The notes: a model not told the origin generated them from the sequence alone. DNA of 64,000 nucleotides from an uncultured Bacteroidia bacterium (GCA_903905505.1 CAIVGL010000078.1:1-64000), one strand, 5' to 3'. Positions 1 through 13,166 are shown, counted from the first letter of the stretch. A program made the numbers and translations.

Positions 1-399
1 TGCCTTCTTGTCCTCATGGTCCCCAATCTCCAGACTGGTACAATCAGCCGTTAGTCCACTATGCAAGGCTGAGGATACCCTCGGACCTAAGTCTCTACCT
101 ATGGGGGTTGCCCCAAGCAAAACGATCTGAGGCTTTTCTTGCTGAAAGAGCTTTATGAGTATGGAGGCATGAGGAGCAGTGGTATACGGAGCCAATCGGG
201 GATCATCAAAGACATAAATAACATCGGCACCAAAAGGGGAGATTTGATCTTCAATCTGATCCAATGAAGAACCAATGACCACCGCTTCGAGCTGGCATTT
301 TAATTCATTCGCCAGATTACGACCTTTCGTTAGCAGCTCGAGGCTAACATCAGCCACAACACCATCTTCAACTTCACAATAAACAAACAGATTATTCAT
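1..399 (-). CDS. etfA: Electron transfer flavoprotein alpha subunit, N-terminal part (runs off the left edge)
   Basis: Minus-strand reading from ATG at 397-399 gives MNNLFVYCEVEDGVVADVSLELLTKGRNLANELKCQLEAVVIGSS..., typical of EtfA; adjacent to etfB. Not in the ORF track because it is truncated. Confidence 0.85.
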   Translation of the reverse strand, partial: MNNLFVYCEVEDGVVADVSLELLTKGRNLANELKCQLEAVVIGSSLDQIEDQISPFGADVIYVFDDPRLAPYTTAPHASILIKLFQQEKPQIVLLGATPIGRDLGPRVSSALHSGLTADCTSLEIGDHEDKKA

Positions 400-431
400 T
401 TCCTGAGTATTTGAGGTCTAATTAAATGCTT

Positions 432-1310
432 TTATCCAATCACATGGCTCTCGATCAACTCTTTCATTAAATTATGAATCCCTTCATCGTTGGTATTCAA
501 TCGCACGGCATCTTTAGCTTGAAGGACTACATTTTCTATCCGCTTAACTTTGGTAGGTGATCCCGATAAACCAAGCAGATCAGGAGTTGCAAAAATCTCA
601 CTAGCTGTTATCTCCAAGATGTTTAGAAACGGCCGTGAGTCGTAGAGGTAGAGATAATCCTCGGCAGCTTCTTGACGTTCGGTAACCGTTCGCGCATGTT
701 TGTAACGCATTAGTAGCTTAGCGTTGCGCGACCGACAATTAGGAGCCGAACTATTTACGGTCAATACCAAGGGCAGAGGCGCCTTTACCGTCTCTACACC
801 ATTGTCAAGACGACGTCTGACAACCAGAAACGCTGGATCGATTTGCAACACCTCTTCCACGTATGTGATTTGATTTATGTTTAATTTCTCCGCAACTTGA
901 GGCCCTACTTGAGCTGTATCTCCATCGATTGCCTGACGACCGGAGACAATCAGATCAAACTCCCCCATCACTTTAATAGTCTGAGATAATGCATAGGAAG
1001 TGGCTAAAGTGTCGGAGCCAGCGAAAGCCCTATCGGTCAATAGAACGCCGTCATCGGCACCTCTATAAAGCCCTTCACGAACAATCTCGGCTGCGCGACC
1101 AGGCCCCATCGTCAAAAGGGTAACAGTCGTGCCTGGGTAGTTATCCTTGATGCGCAAGGCCAACTCAAGGGCATTGAGATCTTCAGGATTAAATATCGCA
1201 GGAAGCGCAGCACGGTTAACTGTCCCATCGGCTTTCATGGCATCCTTACCCACATTTCGGGTATCTGGAACTTGCTTAGCAAGAACAATAATTCTAAAAC
1301 CCTTTTTCAT
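432..1310 (-). CDS. etfB: Electron transfer flavoprotein beta subunit
   Basis: MKKGFRIIVLAKQVPDTRNVGKDAMKADGTVNR..., GRQAIDGDTAQVGPQVAEKL motif; start trimmed from the ORF-track start at 1358. Confidence 0.92.
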   Translation of the reverse strand: MKKGFRIIVLAKQVPDTRNVGKDAMKADGTVNRAALPAIFNPEDLNALELALRIKDNYPGTTVTLLTMGPGRAAEIVREGLYRGADDGVLLTDRAFAGSDTLATSYALSQTIKVMGEFDLIVSGRQAIDGDTAQVGPQVAEKLNINQITYVEEVLQIDPAFLVVRRRLDNGVETVKAPLPLVLTVNSSAPNCRSRNAKLLMRYKHARTVTERQEAAEDYLYLYDSRPFLNILEITASEIFATPDLLGLSGSPTKVKRIENVVLQAKDAVRLNTNDEGIHNLMKELIESHVIG

Positions 1311-1580
1311 AGCTTGGTGTAGATTTAGGTGTCTAGGAGAGCAAATATAAAACATCAAATCGGGCTTACCAAGCCTCTAAAACTACTCAAACAACTAGCT
1401 ATCAATGTATTAAGAATGATTCTAAATTATCAATATTCAAATCAAACTGAATAACAAGTCATTAGAGACCAGCCTGGCTATTTAAAGAGGTTAAACATCA
1501 ATTAAGACTCTGATTTATAAGGGTATAATTTAGAATGATTATAGAATAAATTGCTGTCGTAGAGTTCCCTAAAGGGCAAA

Positions 1581-1611
1581 AAAAAGCTCTTCCCGTTAGA
1601 GAAGAGCTTTT
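1581..1611 (-). terminator. Intrinsic terminator-like hairpin downstream of the rpl-rpo operon / DUF3467 gene
   Basis: AAAAGCTCTTC-CCGTTAGA-GAAGAGCTTTT, 11-bp stem with A/T-rich flanks. Confidence 0.8.
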
Positions 1612-1632
1612 GAATTTGAATCAGCCAATTGT

Positions 1633-1947
1633 TTAAGCTTGTCCGGTAGGACCGCTATAGGTCATTGGTTTAATATTAACTTGTCCTTCATGAATTTGAA
1701 TTGGACCATGAATGGATTCGTATTTCGTAATGTTGTCTTGAATAGCCAACATTAGTCTTTTAGCATGTTCTGGAGTAAGAATAATCCGAGATTTTACATT
1801 AGCTTTAGGAATACCTGGCATTGCGAGCACAAAATCAACAACAAACTCTGAAGGAGAGTGGGTGATTATAGCAAGGTTTGAATAGGTTCCTTGAGCGATC
1901 TCTTCGGTAAGCTCTATATTGAGCTGTTCCTGAAATTCTTCATTCAT
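1633..1947 (-). CDS. DUF3467 family protein
   Basis: 104 aa, MNEEFQEQLNIELTEEIAQGTYSNLAIITHSPSEFVVDFV...; typical DUF3467 opening; directly downstream of rpoC. Confidence 0.85.
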   Translation of the reverse strand: MNEEFQEQLNIELTEEIAQGTYSNLAIITHSPSEFVVDFVLAMPGIPKANVKSRIILTPEHAKRLMLAIQDNITKYESIHGPIQIHEGQVNIKPMTYSGPTGQA

Positions 1948-1958
1948 AGCACAGAGTA

Positions 1959-4900
1959 TTAAAAATCTTCTTCTTCGATTTCTGTTGAATCCGATTTATT
2001 TGAATCGATCAAACGATCGTATTCATCTTTAGAGCCTACAACGATATTTTTAAACATCGGGTTACCAGTACCAGCAGGGATTAAGTGACCGCAAATAACG
2101 TTCTCTTTAAGTCCTTCCAGGTAGTCGATTTTGCCATTGATAGCAGCCTCGTTCAATACCTTAGTGGTTTCCTGGAACGAAGCCGCAGACATCCACGATT
2201 TCGTTTGAAGAGAGGCGCGAGTGATTCCTTGTAGCACTTGGCTAGAAGTTGCAGGGACTGCATCACGAGCGTCAACGGTTTTCTTATCCTTCCGTTTAAG
2301 CAATGAGTTTTCATCTCTTAAGCGACGTGCTGTGATAATCATACCTGGACGTAAAGTTTCAGAGTCACCTCCGTCTAGGACGATTTTCTTAGCAAAAACC
2401 CAATCGTTTTCGGTTGTAAAGTCATTCTTATCAACAATTTGTTTCTCAAGGAATCGAGTATCACCGGCATCTTCAATTTCAACCTTACGCATCATCTGAC
2501 GAACAATTACTTCGAAGTGTTTGTCATTGATTTTCACACCCTGCATACGATAAACGTCCTGTACTTCATTCACGATATACTCCTGAACTTTTGTTGGACC
2601 CTTAATAGCAAGGATATCTGAAGGTGTAATTGCGCCATCAGAGAGGGCAATACCAGCGCGTACATAGTCGCTTTCTTGCACTAGAATCTGGCGAGATAAT
2701 GGAACCAAGTATTTTTTCACTTCACCAGTACGTGATGAAATGACCACTTCGCGGTTACCTCTTTTAATTTTACCAAGGGTTACCTCTCCATCGATCTCAG
2801 ATACAACAGCTGGATTAGAAGGGTTACGAGCCTCGAAAAGCTCAGTAACTCGTGGAAGACCACCCGTGATATCACCAGCTTTACCTGATGCACGTGGAAT
2901 CTTAACCAATACTTCCCCACTTTTAACCACCTGGTTGTTGTCAACACTTAAGTGACCACCAACAGGAAGGTTATATGAGCGAATTTCTACACCATTATCA
3001 TCAACGATCTGAAGGGTTGGATTTTTGGTCTTATCCCTAGTTTCGATGATTACCTTCTCTTTGTATCCGGTTTGCTCATCCGATTCCTCACGACAGGTCA
3101 CACCATCAATTAAGTCGCTATACGAAACACGTCCGTTAAACTCATTGATAATAACCCCATTGTAAGGATCCCACTCGCAAATCACAGTATCTTTCTTAAT
3201 ATCGGCACCATTCTTTACAAATAGTTTAGAACCGTAAGGCATACTATGTGTAGAGAGGGTGATTCCTGTATTTTTATCGATAATTTTTAGTTCAGCAAGA
3301 CGGCTAACTACGATATCGATGATATCTCCCTTTTCGTCGATTGACTCAACGGAACGAAGTTCTTCGATTTCAGCAATACCATCATAACGAGCCACAACCG
3401 TTGATTGAGTAGAAACGTTACCTGCGATACCCCCTACGTGGAAGGTACGAAGTGTAAGCTGTGTTCCTGGCTCTCCGATTGACTGTGCAGATATTACACC
3501 AACAGCCTCTCCAAGTTGAATCATCTTCGCCGTGGCTAGATTTCGGCCATAACATTTGGCACAAACGCCATTATCAGCCTCACAAGTCAACACAGATCTA
3601 ATTTCAACCCGTTCGATTGGTGAGTCTTCAATAATTGCAGCAACTTCTTCGATAATCTCTTCACCAGAACTAACGATTAGCTTGCCAGTAAGTGGATGAT
3701 AGATATCGTGAACGGTCGTACGTCCGAGGATCCGTTCAGAAAGTGATGCGACTACTTCTTCATTGTTTTTTAGAGCCATAGCAATAAGACCACGAAGAGT
3801 ACCACAATCGTCAAGATTAATGATAACATCCTGAGCCACATCCACTAGACGACGAGTAAGATAACCCGCATCAGCCGTTTTTAACGCCGTATCAGCAAGT
3901 CCCTTACGAGCACCGTGAGTAGATATAAAGTACTCAAGTACGGATAGTCCCTCTTTAAAGTTAGCAAGGATTGGGTTTTCAATAATCTGAGAACCTGTAG
4001 AACCTGATTTTTGAGGCTTAGCCATCAATCCACGCATTCCACAAAGCTGACGAATCTGCTCTTTAGAACCACGGGCACCAGAATCCAACATCATGTATAC
4101 CGAGTTAAAACCTTGTTTATCGGTACTAATGGTCTGCATAACACTTTGTGTCAAACGAGCGTTCACATGTGTCCAGATATCGATTACACCATTGTATCGT
4201 TCGTTGTTGGTAATGAATCCCATGTTATAGTTATTCAAGACCTCTTCAACTTCTGCATACCCTTCAGCAACCATCGTAGATTTTACATCTGGAATGATCA
4301 CGTCATCAAGGTTAAACGAAAGACCGCCACGATAAGCCATTTTATAACCCAAATCTTTGATGTCATCCAAGAATTGAGCGGTAATTGAGTTATCTGTTCT
4401 TTTCAGAATATCAGCGATAATATCACGTAATGCTTTCTTTGTTAATATTTTATTGATATATCCAGCCGCTTCTGGAACGTGTTCATTAAATAGAATACGT
4501 CCTAAAGTGGTGTCGATCATCATGGTTTTAAGTTCGCCATTTTCGTCAAAATCTTGAGATCTTACGTTAACAATAGCGTGCATATCGACCTTACCTTCGT
4601 TGTAAGCAATAATTGCCTCTTCCGGAGAGTAGAACGATAAACCTTCACCCTTTGCACCTTTGCGAGCCTTGGTCATGTAATATAGACCAAGAACCATGTC
4701 CTGAGATGGAACGGTGATTGGAGCTCCGTTCGCAGGGTTTAAAAGGTTATGTGATGAAAGCATTAAAACTTGCGCTTCAAGGATTGCAGCATTTCCTAAT
4801 GGAAGATGGACTGCCATCTGGTCACCATCGAAATCGGCGTTGAAACCAGTACAAACTAGTGGGTGAAGACGAATTGCTTTACCTTCTACCAGAACGGGCT

Positions 4901-6248
4901 GGAACGATTGAATCGAAAGTCTATGTAGTGTTGGAGCACGGTTTAGAAGAACTGGATGACCTCTCATCACGTTTTCTAGGATATCCCAAACAACTGGATC
5001 TTTACGATCAACGATTTTCTTCGCAGACTTAACTGTTTTCACAATACCACGCTCAATCAGTTTACGGATTACGAATGGTTTGTAAAGCTCAGCAGCCATA
5101 TCTTTAGGGATCCCACACTCATGAAGTTTAAGGTGTGGTCCAACGACGATTACAGAACGAGCTGAATAATCGACACGTTTTCCCAATAAGTTTTGACGGA
5201 AACGTCCTTGTTTCCCTTTCAAGGAATCAGAAAGTGATTTCAATGGACGGTTGTTATCCGTTTTAACCGCATTTGATTTACGGCTATTATCGAATAATGA
5301 ATCTACAGCTTCTTGAAGCATACGTTTCTCGTTGCGGAGAATAACTTCTGGAGCTTTGATCTCGATTAAACGTTTAAGACGATTATTACGGATGATTACC
5401 CGGCGATAAAGGTCATTTAAATCAGATGTTGCAAAGCGACCTCCATCCAATGGCACCAAAGGACGTAAATCAGGTGGTATAACTGGAACGACCTTAACGA
5501 TCATCCATTCTGGCTGATTTTTTCCTTTAGAAGAACGGAAAGCTTCAACGACGTTAAGACGTTTTAGCGCCTCATTCTTACGTTGTTGAGATGTTTCGTT
5601 TCCAGCTTTGTGACGAAGATCATAAGAAAGCTCATCCAATTCAAGTCTTTCTAATAATTTATGTAATGCGATTGCACCCATGTCAGCAATAAACTTATCT
5701 GGATGGTCGTCATCTAATTGTTGATTCTCTTTTGGTAATGATTCTAGAATATCTATATACTCTTCCTCGGTCAAGAAATCAAGGTATTTAACACCGTCGT
5801 TTTCTTTGATCCCTGGGTTGATTACGACATAACGTTCGTAATAGATAATCATATCAAGTTTCTTGGTAGGAAGACCTAACAAGTAACCCACTTTATTCGG
5901 TAATGATTTGAAGTACCAAATATGCACCACTGGAACTACCAAAGAGATATGTCCCATTCTTTCGCGACGCACTTTCTTCTCTGTAACTTCGACACCACAA
6001 CGATCGCAAACAATACCACGGTAGCGAATACGTTTGTATTTTCCGCAATGACATTCGTAATCCTTTACAGGACCAAAAATTCGTTCGCAAAATAGACCGT
6101 CACGCTCTGGCTTATACGTTCTGTAGTTAATCGTCTCAGGCTTAAGTACTTCTCCGTGCGAACGTTCAAGAATCTCTTCTGGTGAAGCTAAACTGATACT
6201 AATCTTCGTGAAGTTACTTTTAACCTTATTATCTCGTCTGAATGCCAT
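1959..6248 (-). CDS. rpoC: DNA-directed RNA polymerase subunit beta'
   Basis: 1429 aa; [15 protein letters not shown] catalytic motif, Zn-binding [20 protein letters not shown], trigger-loop region. Confidence 0.99.
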   Translation of the reverse strand: MAFRRDNKVKSNFTKISISLASPEEILERSHGEVLKPETINYRTYKPERDGLFCERIFGPVKDYECHCGKYKRIRYRGIVCDRCGVEVTEKKVRRERMGHISLVVPVVHIWYFKSLPNKVGYLLGLPTKKLDMIIYYERYVVINPGIKENDGVKYLDFLTEEEYIDILESLPKENQQLDDDHPDKFIADMGAIALHKLLERLELDELSYDLRHKAGNETSQQRKNEALKRLNVVEAFRSSKGKNQPEWMIVKVVPVIPPDLRPLVPLDGGRFATSDLNDLYRRVIIRNNRLKRLIEIKAPEVILRNEKRMLQEAVDSLFDNSRKSNAVKTDNNRPLKSLSDSLKGKQGRFRQNLLGKRVDYSARSVIVVGPHLKLHECGIPKDMAAELYKPFVIRKLIERGIVKTVKSAKKIVDRKDPVVWDILENVMRGHPVLLNRAPTLHRLSIQSFQPVLVEGKAIRLHPLVCTGFNADFDGDQMAVHLPLGNAAILEAQVLMLSSHNLLNPANGAPITVPSQDMVLGLYYMTKARKGAKGEGLSFYSPEEAIIAYNEGKVDMHAIVNVRSQDFDENGELKTMMIDTTLGRILFNEHVPEAAGYINKILTKKALRDIIADILKRTDNSITAQFLDDIKDLGYKMAYRGGLSFNLDDVIIPDVKSTMVAEGYAEVEEVLNNYNMGFITNNERYNGVIDIWTHVNARLTQSVMQTISTDKQGFNSVYMMLDSGARGSKEQIRQLCGMRGLMAKPQKSGSTGSQIIENPILANFKEGLSVLEYFISTHGARKGLADTALKTADAGYLTRRLVDVAQDVIINLDDCGTLRGLIAMALKNNEEVVASLSERILGRTTVHDIYHPLTGKLIVSSGEEIIEEVAAIIEDSPIERVEIRSVLTCEADNGVCAKCYGRNLATAKMIQLGEAVGVISAQSIGEPGTQLTLRTFHVGGIAGNVSTQSTVVARYDGIAEIEELRSVESIDEKGDIIDIVVSRLAELKIIDKNTGITLSTHSMPYGSKLFVKNGADIKKDTVICEWDPYNGVIINEFNGRVSYSDLIDGVTCREESDEQTGYKEKVIIETRDKTKNPTLQIVDDNGVEIRSYNLPVGGHLSVDNNQVVKSGEVLVKIPRASGKAGDITGGLPRVTELFEARNPSNPAVVSEIDGEVTLGKIKRGNREVVISSRTGEVKKYLVPLSRQILVQESDYVRAGIALSDGAITPSDILAIKGPTKVQEYIVNEVQDVYRMQGVKINDKHFEVIVRQMMRKVEIEDAGDTRFLEKQIVDKNDFTTENDWVFAKKIVLDGGDSETLRPGMIITARRLRDENSLLKRKDKKTVDARDAVPATSSQVLQGITRASLQTKSWMSAASFQETTKVLNEAAINGKIDYLEGLKENVICGHLIPAGTGNPMFKNIVVGSKDEYDRLIDSNKSDSTEIEEEDF

Positions 6249-6302
6249 AATTGTTTGAAAAAAAAATGTAGAATATAACTGATTTTATTCTCAATGACTG
6301 AT

Positions 6303-6336
6303 TAGAACCGATTACAGCGTGCTATAATCGGTTCTA
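6303..6336 (-). other. Perfect 12-bp inverted repeat (hairpin) in the rpoB-rpoC spacer
   Basis: TAGAACCGATTA ... TAATCGGTTCTA with a 10-nt loop. Confidence 0.75.
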
Positions 6337-6346
6337 TTCAATCGTA

Positions 6347-9300
6347 CTACTCCAGGTTTACACTTAATCCTAGACCTCTAAGTTCATGCAATAGCACGTT
6401 TAGTGATTCTGGGATTCCAGGTAGTGGAAGCGGATCGCCTTTGACAATTGCTTCATATGCTTTTGCTCTTCCGATTACATCATCCGATTTAACCGTTAGG
6501 ATCTCCTGAAGAATATTAGCTGCACCGAATGCTTCGAGTGCCCAAACCTCCATCTCACCAAAACGCTGGCCTCCAAATTGCGCTTTACCGCCAAGAGGTT
6601 GCTGAGTGATAAGAGAATATGGTCCGATCGAACGTGCGTGCATTTTATCTTCAACCATGTGGCCTAGTTTAAGCATATAGATCACACCAACTGTTGCTGG
6701 TTGATCGAATGGCTCACCAGTCTCACCGTCATAAAGATTGGTTTTTCCAAAACGAGGAATACCAGCTTTATCGGTATATTCAGAGATCTGTGTTAACGTA
6801 GCCCCATCAAAAATAGGAGTCGCAAAAGTAAGACCAAGCTCTTTACCTGCCCAACCTAAAACAGTTTCGTAAATCTGTCCAAGGTTCATACGAGAAGGCA
6901 CCCCAAGTGGGTTAAGAACGATATCGACAGGTGTTCCGTCAGCAAGGAAAGGAAGATCTTCATCACGTACAATACGTGAAACGATCCCTTTATTTCCGTG
7001 ACGACCAGCCATCTTATCACCGATCTGAAGTTTACGTTTTTTAGCAATATAAACCTTAGCCAACTGAAGAATTCCAGCTGGAAGCTCATCACCGATAGTT
7101 ACATTGTAACGTTTACGACGTGCTACCGCTTCAGCTTCTTTGTATTTCATGATGAAATTATTCGCTAAGGCAGCAATCATATCGTTTTTATCTTTGTCTG
7201 TGGTCCATTTATTTGGATTCACATTCAAGAAGTCGATACCTTGTAACTGTTTCAACGTGAATTTATTACCCTTAGTAATTAAATCAGCATTGAAATAATC
7301 TTTAACACCTTGTGATGTTTTACCATTCACAAGATTGAAAAGTTTATCAATAAGTACTTCACGAAGTCTAGCTGTTTCGGTCTCTAGCTCTGCATCAATA
7401 ATTTCCAACAATGGTTTGGTTGCGCTTTTCCCTTTTTTCTCTTTTACAACGCGAGAGAAAAGTTTTTTGTCGATAACCACACCATTTAATGAAGGAGAAG
7501 CTTTCAATGAAGCGTCTTTCACGTCGCCAGCTTTATCACCGAAGATCGCTCTTAAGAGTTTCTCTTCAGGAGATGGATCAGACTCACCCTTAGGGGTAAT
7601 TTTTCCAATTAAAATATCGCCTGGTTTAACGATAGCTCCAACACGAATTAGCCCATTCTCATCGAGGTTACGGGTTGCTTCTTCGCTAACATTAGGAATA
7701 TCAGAAGTAAACTCTTCAGCACCACGTTTTGTATCGCGCACTTCTAGAGAATATTCGTCAATATGAATTGAGGTAAAGATATCATCCCGCACAATACGTT
7801 CGGAGATCACGATAGCATCCTCGTAGTTATAACCTTGCCAAGGCATAAAGGCCACTTTCAAGTTACGTCCAAGAGCTAATTCTCCATTAGCTGTGGCATA
7901 ACCTTCAGTTAGGATATCGCCTGTATTTACGCGTTGTCCTTTACGAACAAGTGGTTTTAAGTCGACACAGGTACCTTGGTTGGTTTTTTTGTATTTTGAT
8001 AAATTGTAGCTTTTGAAATCAGGTTCGAAGCTAACATAACGCTCTTCTTCTGACATATCGTAGCGGATAACAATCTTAGAAGCGTCGACATAGTCAACAA
8101 CTCCAGGACCTTCAGCCGAGATATTAATACGAGCGTCACGAGCAATACTTGCTTCTAATCCAGTACCAACGATTGGTGCTTCAGGACGTAATAATGGAAC
8201 GGCCTGGCGCATCATGTTAGATCCCATCAATGCACGGTTGGCATCATCATGTTCTAAGAACGTGATAAGCGAAGCGGCTATTGAAGCGATTTGGTTAGGA
8301 CCTACATCCATCAGGTTTGCATCTTCTTTATTTGCCAATGGGTAATCGGCATCCAGACGAGCTTTAACTTTTGCATTTAGGAAATTACCATTTTCATCGA
8401 TCACAGCATTAGCCTGAGCGATAATCTTCCCTTCTTCCTCTTCTGCTGTGAAATAAGCGACATCGTCGTTATTCAAGTTTACTTTACCATTGCTAGCACT
8501 ACGATAAGGAGTTGAAATAAATCCTAGGTCGTTGATCTTAGCAAATACGCAAAGTGAAGAGATAAGACCGATATTCGGTCCCTCAGGAGTTTCAATTGGG
8601 CATAGACGGCCGTAGTGAGTATAATGCACATCTCGAACCTCGAAACCTGCACGTTCACGTGAAAGACCACCAGGTCCCAGTGCCGACATACGTCTTTTAT
8701 GTGTCATCTCGGCTAATGGATTTGTTTGATCCATAAACTGAGACAGAGCGTTTGTTCCAAAGAATGAGTTGATTACAGAGACTAATGTTTTCGAGTTAAT
8801 CAAGTCGATTGGTGTAAAGACTTCATTATCTCTCACATTCATCCGTTCGCGGATGGTACGAGCCATACGGGCAAGACCAACGCCAAATTGGGTGAACATT
8901 TGCTCACCTACTGTGCGAACTCTTCTGTTTGAAAGGTGATCAATATCATCAACATCAGTTTTTGAATTAATCAGCTTAATGAGGTACTTAATGATCTCGA
9001 TAATATCGAGTTTAGTAAGTACGCGAGTGGTGTTATCAATATTCAAACCTAATTTCCTATTGATACGGAACCGACCTACTTCGCCTAAGTCATAACGCAC
9101 TTCAGAGAAGAACAGCTTATCGATTACATCGCGAGCGGTTGCTTCATCAGGCGGTTCTGAGTTTCGAAGTTGACGGTAAATATGGAGTACAGCTTCCTTT
9201 TCTGAATTACAAGGATCTTTCTGTAGGGTGTTATAGATAATTGCGAAATCGCCAGAACCGGCCTCTTCTTTATGTAAAAGAATCGTTTTAGTGCCAGAAT

Positions 9301-10159
9301 CAAGGATCTCTTCAACGTGTTCGTTGGTAATAATCACCTCACGGTCGACAATTACTTCGTTACGTTCGATTGAAACCACCTCGCCAGTATCTTCATCCAC
9401 GAAATCTTCTACCCATGTTTTTAACACACGAGCGGCAAGTTTCCGACCGACATATTTTTTCAAGGCTGTTTTCGAAACTTTTATTTCGTCAGCAAGGTCA
9501 AATATTTCGAGGATGTCTTTATCACTTTCGTAGCCAATGGCACGAAGAAGGGTGGTAACCGGTAATTTTTTCTTTCGATCGATATAAGCAAACATCACAT
9601 TATTGATGTCGGTTGCAAATTCGATCCAAGAGCCTTTAAAAGGGATTACTCTTGCTGAATAAAGTTTTGTCCCATTTGCATGAACACTTTGTCCAAAGAA
9701 TACCCCAGGTGAACGGTGCAGCTGTGAAACCACAACTCGTTCTGCTCCATTGATCACGAATGAACCGGTAGAGGTCATATATGGGACGGTTCCCAGATAA
9801 ACATCTTGTACAACGGTGTCAAAATCTTCGTGTTCAGGGTCGGTACAGAAGAGCTTAAGTTTTGCCTTAAGGGGTACGCTATATGTCAAACCACGTTCGA
9901 TACACTCCTCGATACTATAGCGAGGGGGATCAACTTGGTAATCGATAAATTCGAGAACAAAATTATTTCTGGTATCTGAGATAGGGAAATTCTCCTGAAA
10001 AACCTGATAAAGATCTTCATTCTTACGATCTTCCGGAGAGGTTCCCAACTGGAAAAATTCTTTAAAAGATTTAATCTGCACCTCCAGAAAATCGGGGTAC
10101 TCTAGTTTGCTCTTGGTAGACGCAAAGCTAATCCTTTGATTTATGTTATTTGAGGACAT
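6347..10159 (-). CDS. rpoB: DNA-directed RNA polymerase subunit beta
   Basis: 1270 aa; [57 protein letters not shown] motifs. Confidence 0.99.
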   Translation of the reverse strand: MSSNNINQRISFASTKSKLEYPDFLEVQIKSFKEFFQLGTSPEDRKNEDLYQVFQENFPISDTRNNFVLEFIDYQVDPPRYSIEECIERGLTYSVPLKAKLKLFCTDPEHEDFDTVVQDVYLGTVPYMTSTGSFVINGAERVVVSQLHRSPGVFFGQSVHANGTKLYSARVIPFKGSWIEFATDINNVMFAYIDRKKKLPVTTLLRAIGYESDKDILEIFDLADEIKVSKTALKKYVGRKLAARVLKTWVEDFVDEDTGEVVSIERNEVIVDREVIITNEHVEEILDSGTKTILLHKEEAGSGDFAIIYNTLQKDPCNSEKEAVLHIYRQLRNSEPPDEATARDVIDKLFFSEVRYDLGEVGRFRINRKLGLNIDNTTRVLTKLDIIEIIKYLIKLINSKTDVDDIDHLSNRRVRTVGEQMFTQFGVGLARMARTIRERMNVRDNEVFTPIDLINSKTLVSVINSFFGTNALSQFMDQTNPLAEMTHKRRMSALGPGGLSRERAGFEVRDVHYTHYGRLCPIETPEGPNIGLISSLCVFAKINDLGFISTPYRSASNGKVNLNNDDVAYFTAEEEEGKIIAQANAVIDENGNFLNAKVKARLDADYPLANKEDANLMDVGPNQIASIAASLITFLEHDDANRALMGSNMMRQAVPLLRPEAPIVGTGLEASIARDARINISAEGPGVVDYVDASKIVIRYDMSEEERYVSFEPDFKSYNLSKYKKTNQGTCVDLKPLVRKGQRVNTGDILTEGYATANGELALGRNLKVAFMPWQGYNYEDAIVISERIVRDDIFTSIHIDEYSLEVRDTKRGAEEFTSDIPNVSEEATRNLDENGLIRVGAIVKPGDILIGKITPKGESDPSPEEKLLRAIFGDKAGDVKDASLKASPSLNGVVIDKKLFSRVVKEKKGKSATKPLLEIIDAELETETARLREVLIDKLFNLVNGKTSQGVKDYFNADLITKGNKFTLKQLQGIDFLNVNPNKWTTDKDKNDMIAALANNFIMKYKEAEAVARRKRYNVTIGDELPAGILQLAKVYIAKKRKLQIGDKMAGRHGNKGIVSRIVRDEDLPFLADGTPVDIVLNPLGVPSRMNLGQIYETVLGWAGKELGLTFATPIFDGATLTQISEYTDKAGIPRFGKTNLYDGETGEPFDQPATVGVIYMLKLGHMVEDKMHARSIGPYSLITQQPLGGKAQFGGQRFGEMEVWALEAFGAANILQEILTVKSDDVIGRAKAYEAIVKGDPLPLPGIPESLNVLLHELRGLGLSVNLE

Positions 10160-10201
10160 TATAGGCCAAGATTAAGGAACCAAAATATAAAAACGTGAAA
10201 A

Positions 10202-10232
10202 GGTTTAGAATCCCTTGACGGGATTCTAAACC
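10202..10232 (-). other. Perfect 13-bp hairpin in the rplL-rpoB spacer (candidate attenuator or RNA-processing site)
   Basis: GGTTTAGAATCCC-TTGAC-GGGATTCTAAACC, no mismatches. Confidence 0.75.
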
Positions 10233-10260
10233 GTATAACCTTGTAGTACAGGTTGAAATA

Positions 10261-10638
10261 TTATTTAATTTCAACTTCTGCGCCAGCTTCTTCCAATTGA
10301 GCTTTAAGGGATTCTGCTTCTTCTTTTGAAGCTTTTTCTTTGATAGGCTTTGGAGCATTATCAACCAAGTCTTTAGCTTCTTTTAGTCCAAGACCTGTAA
10401 GGTCCTTAACAAGTTTCACAACTGCTAATTTTGATTGGCCACCGAATTTAAGGATAACATCAAATTCAGTTTTTTCAACAGCAACGTCAGCTTCAGCTGA
10501 AGCTGAAGGAGCTGCTACTGCAACTGCTGCTGCAGCTGGCTCAATACCGTACTCTGATTTTAGGATACCTGCAAGCTCGTTAACTTCTTTAACAGTTAGG
10601 TTAACTAGTTCTTCTGCAAGTTTTTTAAGATCTGCCAT
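10261..10638 (-). CDS. rplL: 50S ribosomal protein L7/L12
   Basis: 125 aa; [71 protein letters not shown]. Confidence 0.98.
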   Translation of the reverse strand: MADLKKLAEELVNLTVKEVNELAGILKSEYGIEPAAAAVAVAAPSASAEADVAVEKTEFDVILKFGGQSKLAVVKLVKDLTGLGLKEAKDLVDNAPKPIKEKASKEEAESLKAQLEEAGAEVEIK

Positions 10639-10690
10639 TTTACTTGAGATTTAAATATTTAATTGATTCTTTAATTACACTATTAATTAA

Positions 10691-11212
10691 CTAAGCTTTG
10701 CGAGCTTCCAACGTTTTAAGCACACCTGAGATCGTTTGTCCGCCAGATTGGAGGGCAGAGACCACATTTTTCATTGGTGACTGTAGCGTTGCAATGATAC
10801 CGCCAAGTAGTTCTTCTTTTGATTTAACATTGATCAATGCTTCTAATTGATTTGCACCTATATAGATACATTGTTCAACATAAGCCGCTTTCAAGACCGG
10901 TTTTTTATTGATCTTGCTAAACTCTTTAATAAGTTTGGCAGGAACATTACCGCTATTTGAGAACAGGATTGATGTGTTATTTACAAGTACATCATAAAGT
11001 TCTTCTGAATTCTTTTCAGAATTTTCAAGAGCTTTACGGAGGATGGTGTTCTTAACTACAACCAGTTTAACTTCCCTTTTGTGACATAACCTTCTGAGTT
11101 CAGTAGTGAGCTCAGCATTTAGGTTAGAGATATCGGCAAGGTAATAATGGTTGTATGAGTTGATCTCTTTGGTCAATTGTTCAATAACCTCTATTTTATC
11201 TGATCTTTTCAT
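10691..11212 (-). CDS. rplJ: 50S ribosomal protein L10
   Basis: 173 aa L10-like sequence in the canonical L1-L10-L7/L12 order. Confidence 0.96.
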   Translation of the reverse strand: MKRSDKIEVIEQLTKEINSYNHYYLADISNLNAELTTELRRLCHKREVKLVVVKNTILRKALENSEKNSEELYDVLVNNTSILFSNSGNVPAKLIKEFSKINKKPVLKAAYVEQCIYIGANQLEALINVKSKEELLGGIIATLQSPMKNVVSALQSGGQTISGVLKTLEARKA

Positions 11213-11227
11213 CTCAACATTAGTTAC

Positions 11228-11923
11228 TTATTCCAAGCAAGTTTTAGGTTCCACTTGGATGCCGGGGCTCATAGTACTAGACACAAAAATGCTTTTTATG
11301 TAAGTACCTTTTGCAGCAGCGGGTTTTAATTTCTGAATAGTATGAACGAATTCTCTAGTATTTTCCACAATTTGTTGTGGGTCGAAGGATACTTTACCTA
11401 CGGAAGCGTGTATGATACCGAACTTGTCAACTTTAAAATCGATTTTACCCATCTTAACTTCTCTGATGGCTTTACCGACTTCCATAGTCACAGTTCCGCT
11501 CTTCGGGTTAGGCATAAGACTACGAGGTCCTAAAATACGGCCTAACGCCCCAACTTTTCCCATTACCGGAGGCATGGTGATCACAACGTCGATATCGGTC
11601 CAACCATTTTTGATTTTATCGATATATTCGTCAAGACCAACAAAATCAGCTCCAGCTTCTAGCGCTTCAGCCTCCTTATCAGGAGTGACTAATGCTAAAA
11701 CCCGAACCTGTCTTCCGGTTCCATGGGGCAAAGTTACTACACCACGAACCATTTGATTAGCCTTACGAGGGTCTACCCCTAGCCTTACGTCAACATCTAC
11801 TGAAGCGTCGAATTTTGTAAAAGTAATTTTCTTTACTAATTCAGTAGCTTCAAGTAAACCATAGACCTTTTCAGCTTCGAGTATTGCCAATGCAGCCTTC
11901 TTATTCTTGGTAACTTTTGCCAT
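11228..11923 (-). CDS. rplA: 50S ribosomal protein L1
   Basis: 231 aa; [45 protein letters not shown]. Confidence 0.98.
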   Translation of the reverse strand: MAKVTKNKKAALAILEAEKVYGLLEATELVKKITFTKFDASVDVDVRLGVDPRKANQMVRGVVTLPHGTGRQVRVLALVTPDKEAEALEAGADFVGLDEYIDKIKNGWTDIDVVITMPPVMGKVGALGRILGPRSLMPNPKSGTVTMEVGKAIREVKMGKIDFKVDKFGIIHASVGKVSFDPQQIVENTREFVHTIQKLKPAAAKGTYIKSIFVSSTMSPGIQVEPKTCLE

Positions 11924-11940
11924 TACAACCTTAACTTTAA

Positions 11941-12384
11941 TTAGTTAATAATTGGTGATTTACCTGTTACGGTAATCCCCATGCTTCTTGCAGTACCAGC
12001 AACCATACTCATCGCCGCTTCTAAGGAGAAGCAGTTTAAGTCTGGCATTTTGATCTCTGCAATTTCTCTAACCTGATCCCAGGAAACAGAGCCGACTTTG
12101 TTAACATGAGGTTCTGAAGATCCTTTTTTAATCTTCGACAACTCAATTAACTGAACGGCTACAGGCGGGTTTTTTACAATAAAATCGAATGATTTATCGC
12201 CGTAAACGGTAATAACCACCGGTAATACTTTGCCAGCCTGATCTTGGGTTTTGGCATTGAAAAGCTTACAGAATTGCATGATATTCACGCCTTTAGAACC
12301 CAATGCGGGTCCTACTGGTGGTGAAGGATTCGCTGCACCACCTTTAATCTGTAACTTTATAAATCCAGCAATGTCTTTAGCCAT
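11941..12384 (-). CDS. rplK: 50S ribosomal protein L11
   Basis: 147 aa; [38 protein letters not shown]. Confidence 0.98.
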   Translation of the reverse strand: MAKDIAGFIKLQIKGGAANPSPPVGPALGSKGVNIMQFCKLFNAKTQDQAGKVLPVVITVYGDKSFDFIVKNPPVAVQLIELSKIKKGSSEPHVNKVGSVSWDQVREIAEIKMPDLNCFSLEAAMSMVAGTARSMGITVTGKSPIIN

Positions 12385-12405
12385 AACTTTTATTAAAAAA
12401 TTTAC

Positions 12406-12954
12406 TTATTCCTTTTCTACTTGCATAAAGCTAAGCTCCAAGGGAGTTTTACGACCGAAAATCTTAACCATAACTTTTAATTTCTTCTTCTCCACATTGA
12501 TCTCCTCAATGGTTCCGTTGAAACCGTTAAATGGCCCGTCGATCACTTTTACTGTCTCTCCTACGATGAAAGGGTTATCAAGCTCTACTAAGCCTTCCTG
12601 AAGCTCATCAACCTTACCTAAGATGCGGTTAATTTCAGATTGACGCATGGGAACAGGTTCGCCCCCTTTTGTATCTCCTAAAAAACCAATCACATTAGGA
12701 ATGTTTCTAAGCATATGGGATATTTCACCCACCAGTGCAGCTTCGATCAGAATGTAACCGGGGAAAAAGTTGCGGTCTTTTGCCACTTTTTTCCCATTCC
12801 GAATCTGATAAACCTTCTCCACAGGGATTAAGACTTGGGAAACAAATTCCTTAAGTCCAGAATTCGCAACTTCATTCTCGATATATTCCTTCACCTTTTT
12901 CTCTTTGCCTCCTATGGCTCGAAGAACATACCATCTTAGTTGATTATCGCTCAT
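12406..12954 (-). CDS. nusG: Transcription termination/antitermination protein NusG
   Basis: 182 aa; [23 protein letters not shown]..., KOW segment [25 protein letters not shown]. Confidence 0.97.
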   Translation of the reverse strand: MSDNQLRWYVLRAIGGKEKKVKEYIENEVANSGLKEFVSQVLIPVEKVYQIRNGKKVAKDRNFFPGYILIEAALVGEISHMLRNIPNVIGFLGDTKGGEPVPMRQSEINRILGKVDELQEGLVELDNPFIVGETVKVIDGPFNGFNGTIEEINVEKKKLKVMVKIFGRKTPLELSFMQVEKE

Positions 12955-12974
12955 TACTGACCTCCAGAATATAA

Positions 12975-13166
12975 TTAATAAAAAAAACTGTAAATTACTT
13001 TCATCATTCCGCGGAAGCCGGAGTCGATGAGAAATATCAACAGCGCAATTATAAAGGAAGCAACCATTACTACTATAGCACTATTACGCAGTTCATTCCA
13101 AGTCGGCCATGAAACCTTATGGACAAGCTCTGTGTAAGACTCGTTAAAATAATTTGTTAATTTCAT
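12975..13166 (-). CDS. secE: Preprotein translocase subunit SecE
   Basis: 63 aa; [38 protein letters not shown]; position between nusG and tuf. Confidence 0.95.
   Translation of the reverse strand: MKLTNYFNESYTELVHKVSWPTWNELRNSAIVVMVASFIIALLIFLIDSGFRGMMKVIYSFFY

Noticed and set aside
4011-4388. 125-aa plus-strand ORF inside rpoC
   Set aside because: Antisense shadow ORF; rpoC is unambiguous.
7335-7766. 143-aa plus-strand ORF inside rpoB
   Set aside because: Antisense shadow of a highly conserved CDS with Ser-rich composition typical of antisense frames.
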